Assembly: GCA_002393095.1 (NCBI GenBank)
Contig: DGII01000155.1
Span: 1-5,568 of the forward strand
Length of the DNA stretch: 5,568 nucleotides
From: Lachnospiraceae bacterium UBA3826
Lineage (GTDB): Bacteria > Bacillota > Clostridia > Lachnospirales > Lachnospiraceae
Direction of reading: 5' to 3'
Under the pieces are notes generated by a model. The model was given only the letters and a program-made list of their open reading frames with translations, had not been told where the DNA came from and did no database searches. This document shows positions 5,264 through 5,568 of the stretch, in pieces (position 1 is the first letter of the stretch; every line of letters starts with the position of its first letter). The translations under genes were made by a program, and so were the position numbers.

Positions 5264-5413
5264 TGTAAAGCTTATATAGTGTGATAAAGACATGGAGGAA
5301 GGCCGGCGATTCGCATATATGCGACTCACGCCAAGCGGAGAGCTTACGTGGGGCCACCGGAGGGCAGTGCCTTTCGGTACAGGCTGTAAACATAATTTAA
5401 AAAGGAGATTAAA
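5264..5413 (+). ncRNA. Candidate S4 autoregulatory leader upstream of rpsD
   Basis: The 150-nt gap folds well by eye. GGCC (5301-5304) can pair with GGCC (5352-5355), closing a junction with two arms. Arm one is GGCG/CGCC (5305-5308 with 5329-5332) topped by TCGCA/TGCGA (5311-5324). Arm two is AAGC/GCTT (5333-5345). It is followed by ACCGGAGGGC/GCCTTTCGGT (5356-5378), a 10-bp stem with two G-U pairs and an AGT triloop. CCTTT (5370-5374) in that stem is complementary to AAAGG (5401-5405) in the rpsD binding site. S4 is known to repress its own gene through a leader RNA in Bacillus, so this is the natural candidate here. I could not match it to a known model from memory. Confidence 0.5.
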
Positions 5414-5568
5414 ATGGCAGTAGATCGTACACCGGTGCTTAAGAGATGCAGATCACTCGATCTTGATCCTGTATTCTTAGGCTATGATAAGAAATCTAAC
5501 AGACAGAAGACACATGGTAATAAGAAGATGAGCGAATATGGCTTACAGCTTCGTGAGAAGCAGAAGGC
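5414..5568 (+). CDS. rpsD: 30S ribosomal protein S4, N-terminal part (3' end outside window)
   Basis: The frame is open from the ATG at 5414 to the window end, giving 51 residues: MAVDRTPVLKRCRSLDLDPVFLG, then DKKSNRQKTHGNKKMSEYGLQLREKQK. The SEYGLQLREKQK string is the S4 hallmark that begins the 16S-binding helical domain. S4 is a primary assembly protein for the 30S 5' domain and, in many bacteria, an autoregulator. AAAGGAG at 5401-5407, 6 nt before the ATG, supports the start. The segment before SEYGLQL is shorter than in many S4 proteins and has a single cysteine (residue 12), so the four-cysteine N-terminal zinc knuckle is absent. Placement after rpsK fits a clostridial alpha operon, unlike Bacillus subtilis where rpsD is separate. 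The S4 RNA-binding domain lies beyond the window. Confidence 0.96.
   Translation, partial: MAVDRTPVLKRCRSLDLDPVFLGYDKKSNRQKTHGNKKMSEYGLQLREKQK

Noticed and set aside
5292..5423. 43-codon ORF from an ATG at 5292 crossing the whole rpsK-rpsD gap and overlapping the rpsD start out of frame.
   Set aside because: There is no convincing ribosome binding site before it and no recognisable protein family, and the same bases are better explained by the paired arms of the leader RNA.

Overview
The window is a piece of a ribosomal-protein supercluster, read entirely on the + strand. It covers the 3' end of the spc block (rpsE, rpmD, rplO, secY), then adk, map and infA, then the start of the alpha block (rpmJ, rpsM, rpsK, rpsD). 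The gene order (secY-adk-map-infA-rpmJ-rpsM-rpsK-rpsD), strong AAGGAGG-type ribosome binding sites, a four-cysteine lid in adenylate kinase and the short S4 N-terminus point to a low-to-mid GC Firmicute. It is most likely a clostridial organism of the Lachnospiraceae type; the family assignment is inference from protein character, not from a search. The window cuts off the 5' end of rpsE and the 3' end of rpsD.

Layout. Positions 1-2219 hold four tightly packed genes: rpsE and rpmD are 13 nt apart, rpmD and rplO 18 nt apart, and rplO and secY overlap by one base (TAATG). A 99-nt gap with a 12-bp stem-loop precedes adk, whose better-supported start is 2319. adk and map are 13 nt apart, and map and infA are separated by 53 nt with nothing recognisable. 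Just after infA lies the best promoter in the window: TTTACA, a 17-bp spacer, and an extended -10 TGATATAAT. An 18-bp perfect palindrome fills its spacer. This promoter would start a separate alpha transcript at rpmJ.

Downstream the packing changes. rpsM, rpsK and rpsD are each preceded by a long, hairpin-rich spacer (192, 111 and 150 nt), unlike the short gaps of the spc block. I read these as three candidate cis-regulatory leader RNAs. The one before rpsK can form a pseudoknot. The one before rpsD folds as a possible three-way junction plus a 10-bp hairpin and is the natural candidate for S4 autoregulation.

Together the genes supply ribosomal subunits (S5, L30, L15, L36, S13, S11, S4), translation initiation (IF1), the membrane translocon (SecY), N-terminal methionine removal (MAP) and adenylate balance (Adk). 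The genes themselves are ordinary housekeeping. What deserves attention is the non-coding sequence between 3999 and 5413. No tRNA, rRNA, mobile element or CRISPR array is visible.
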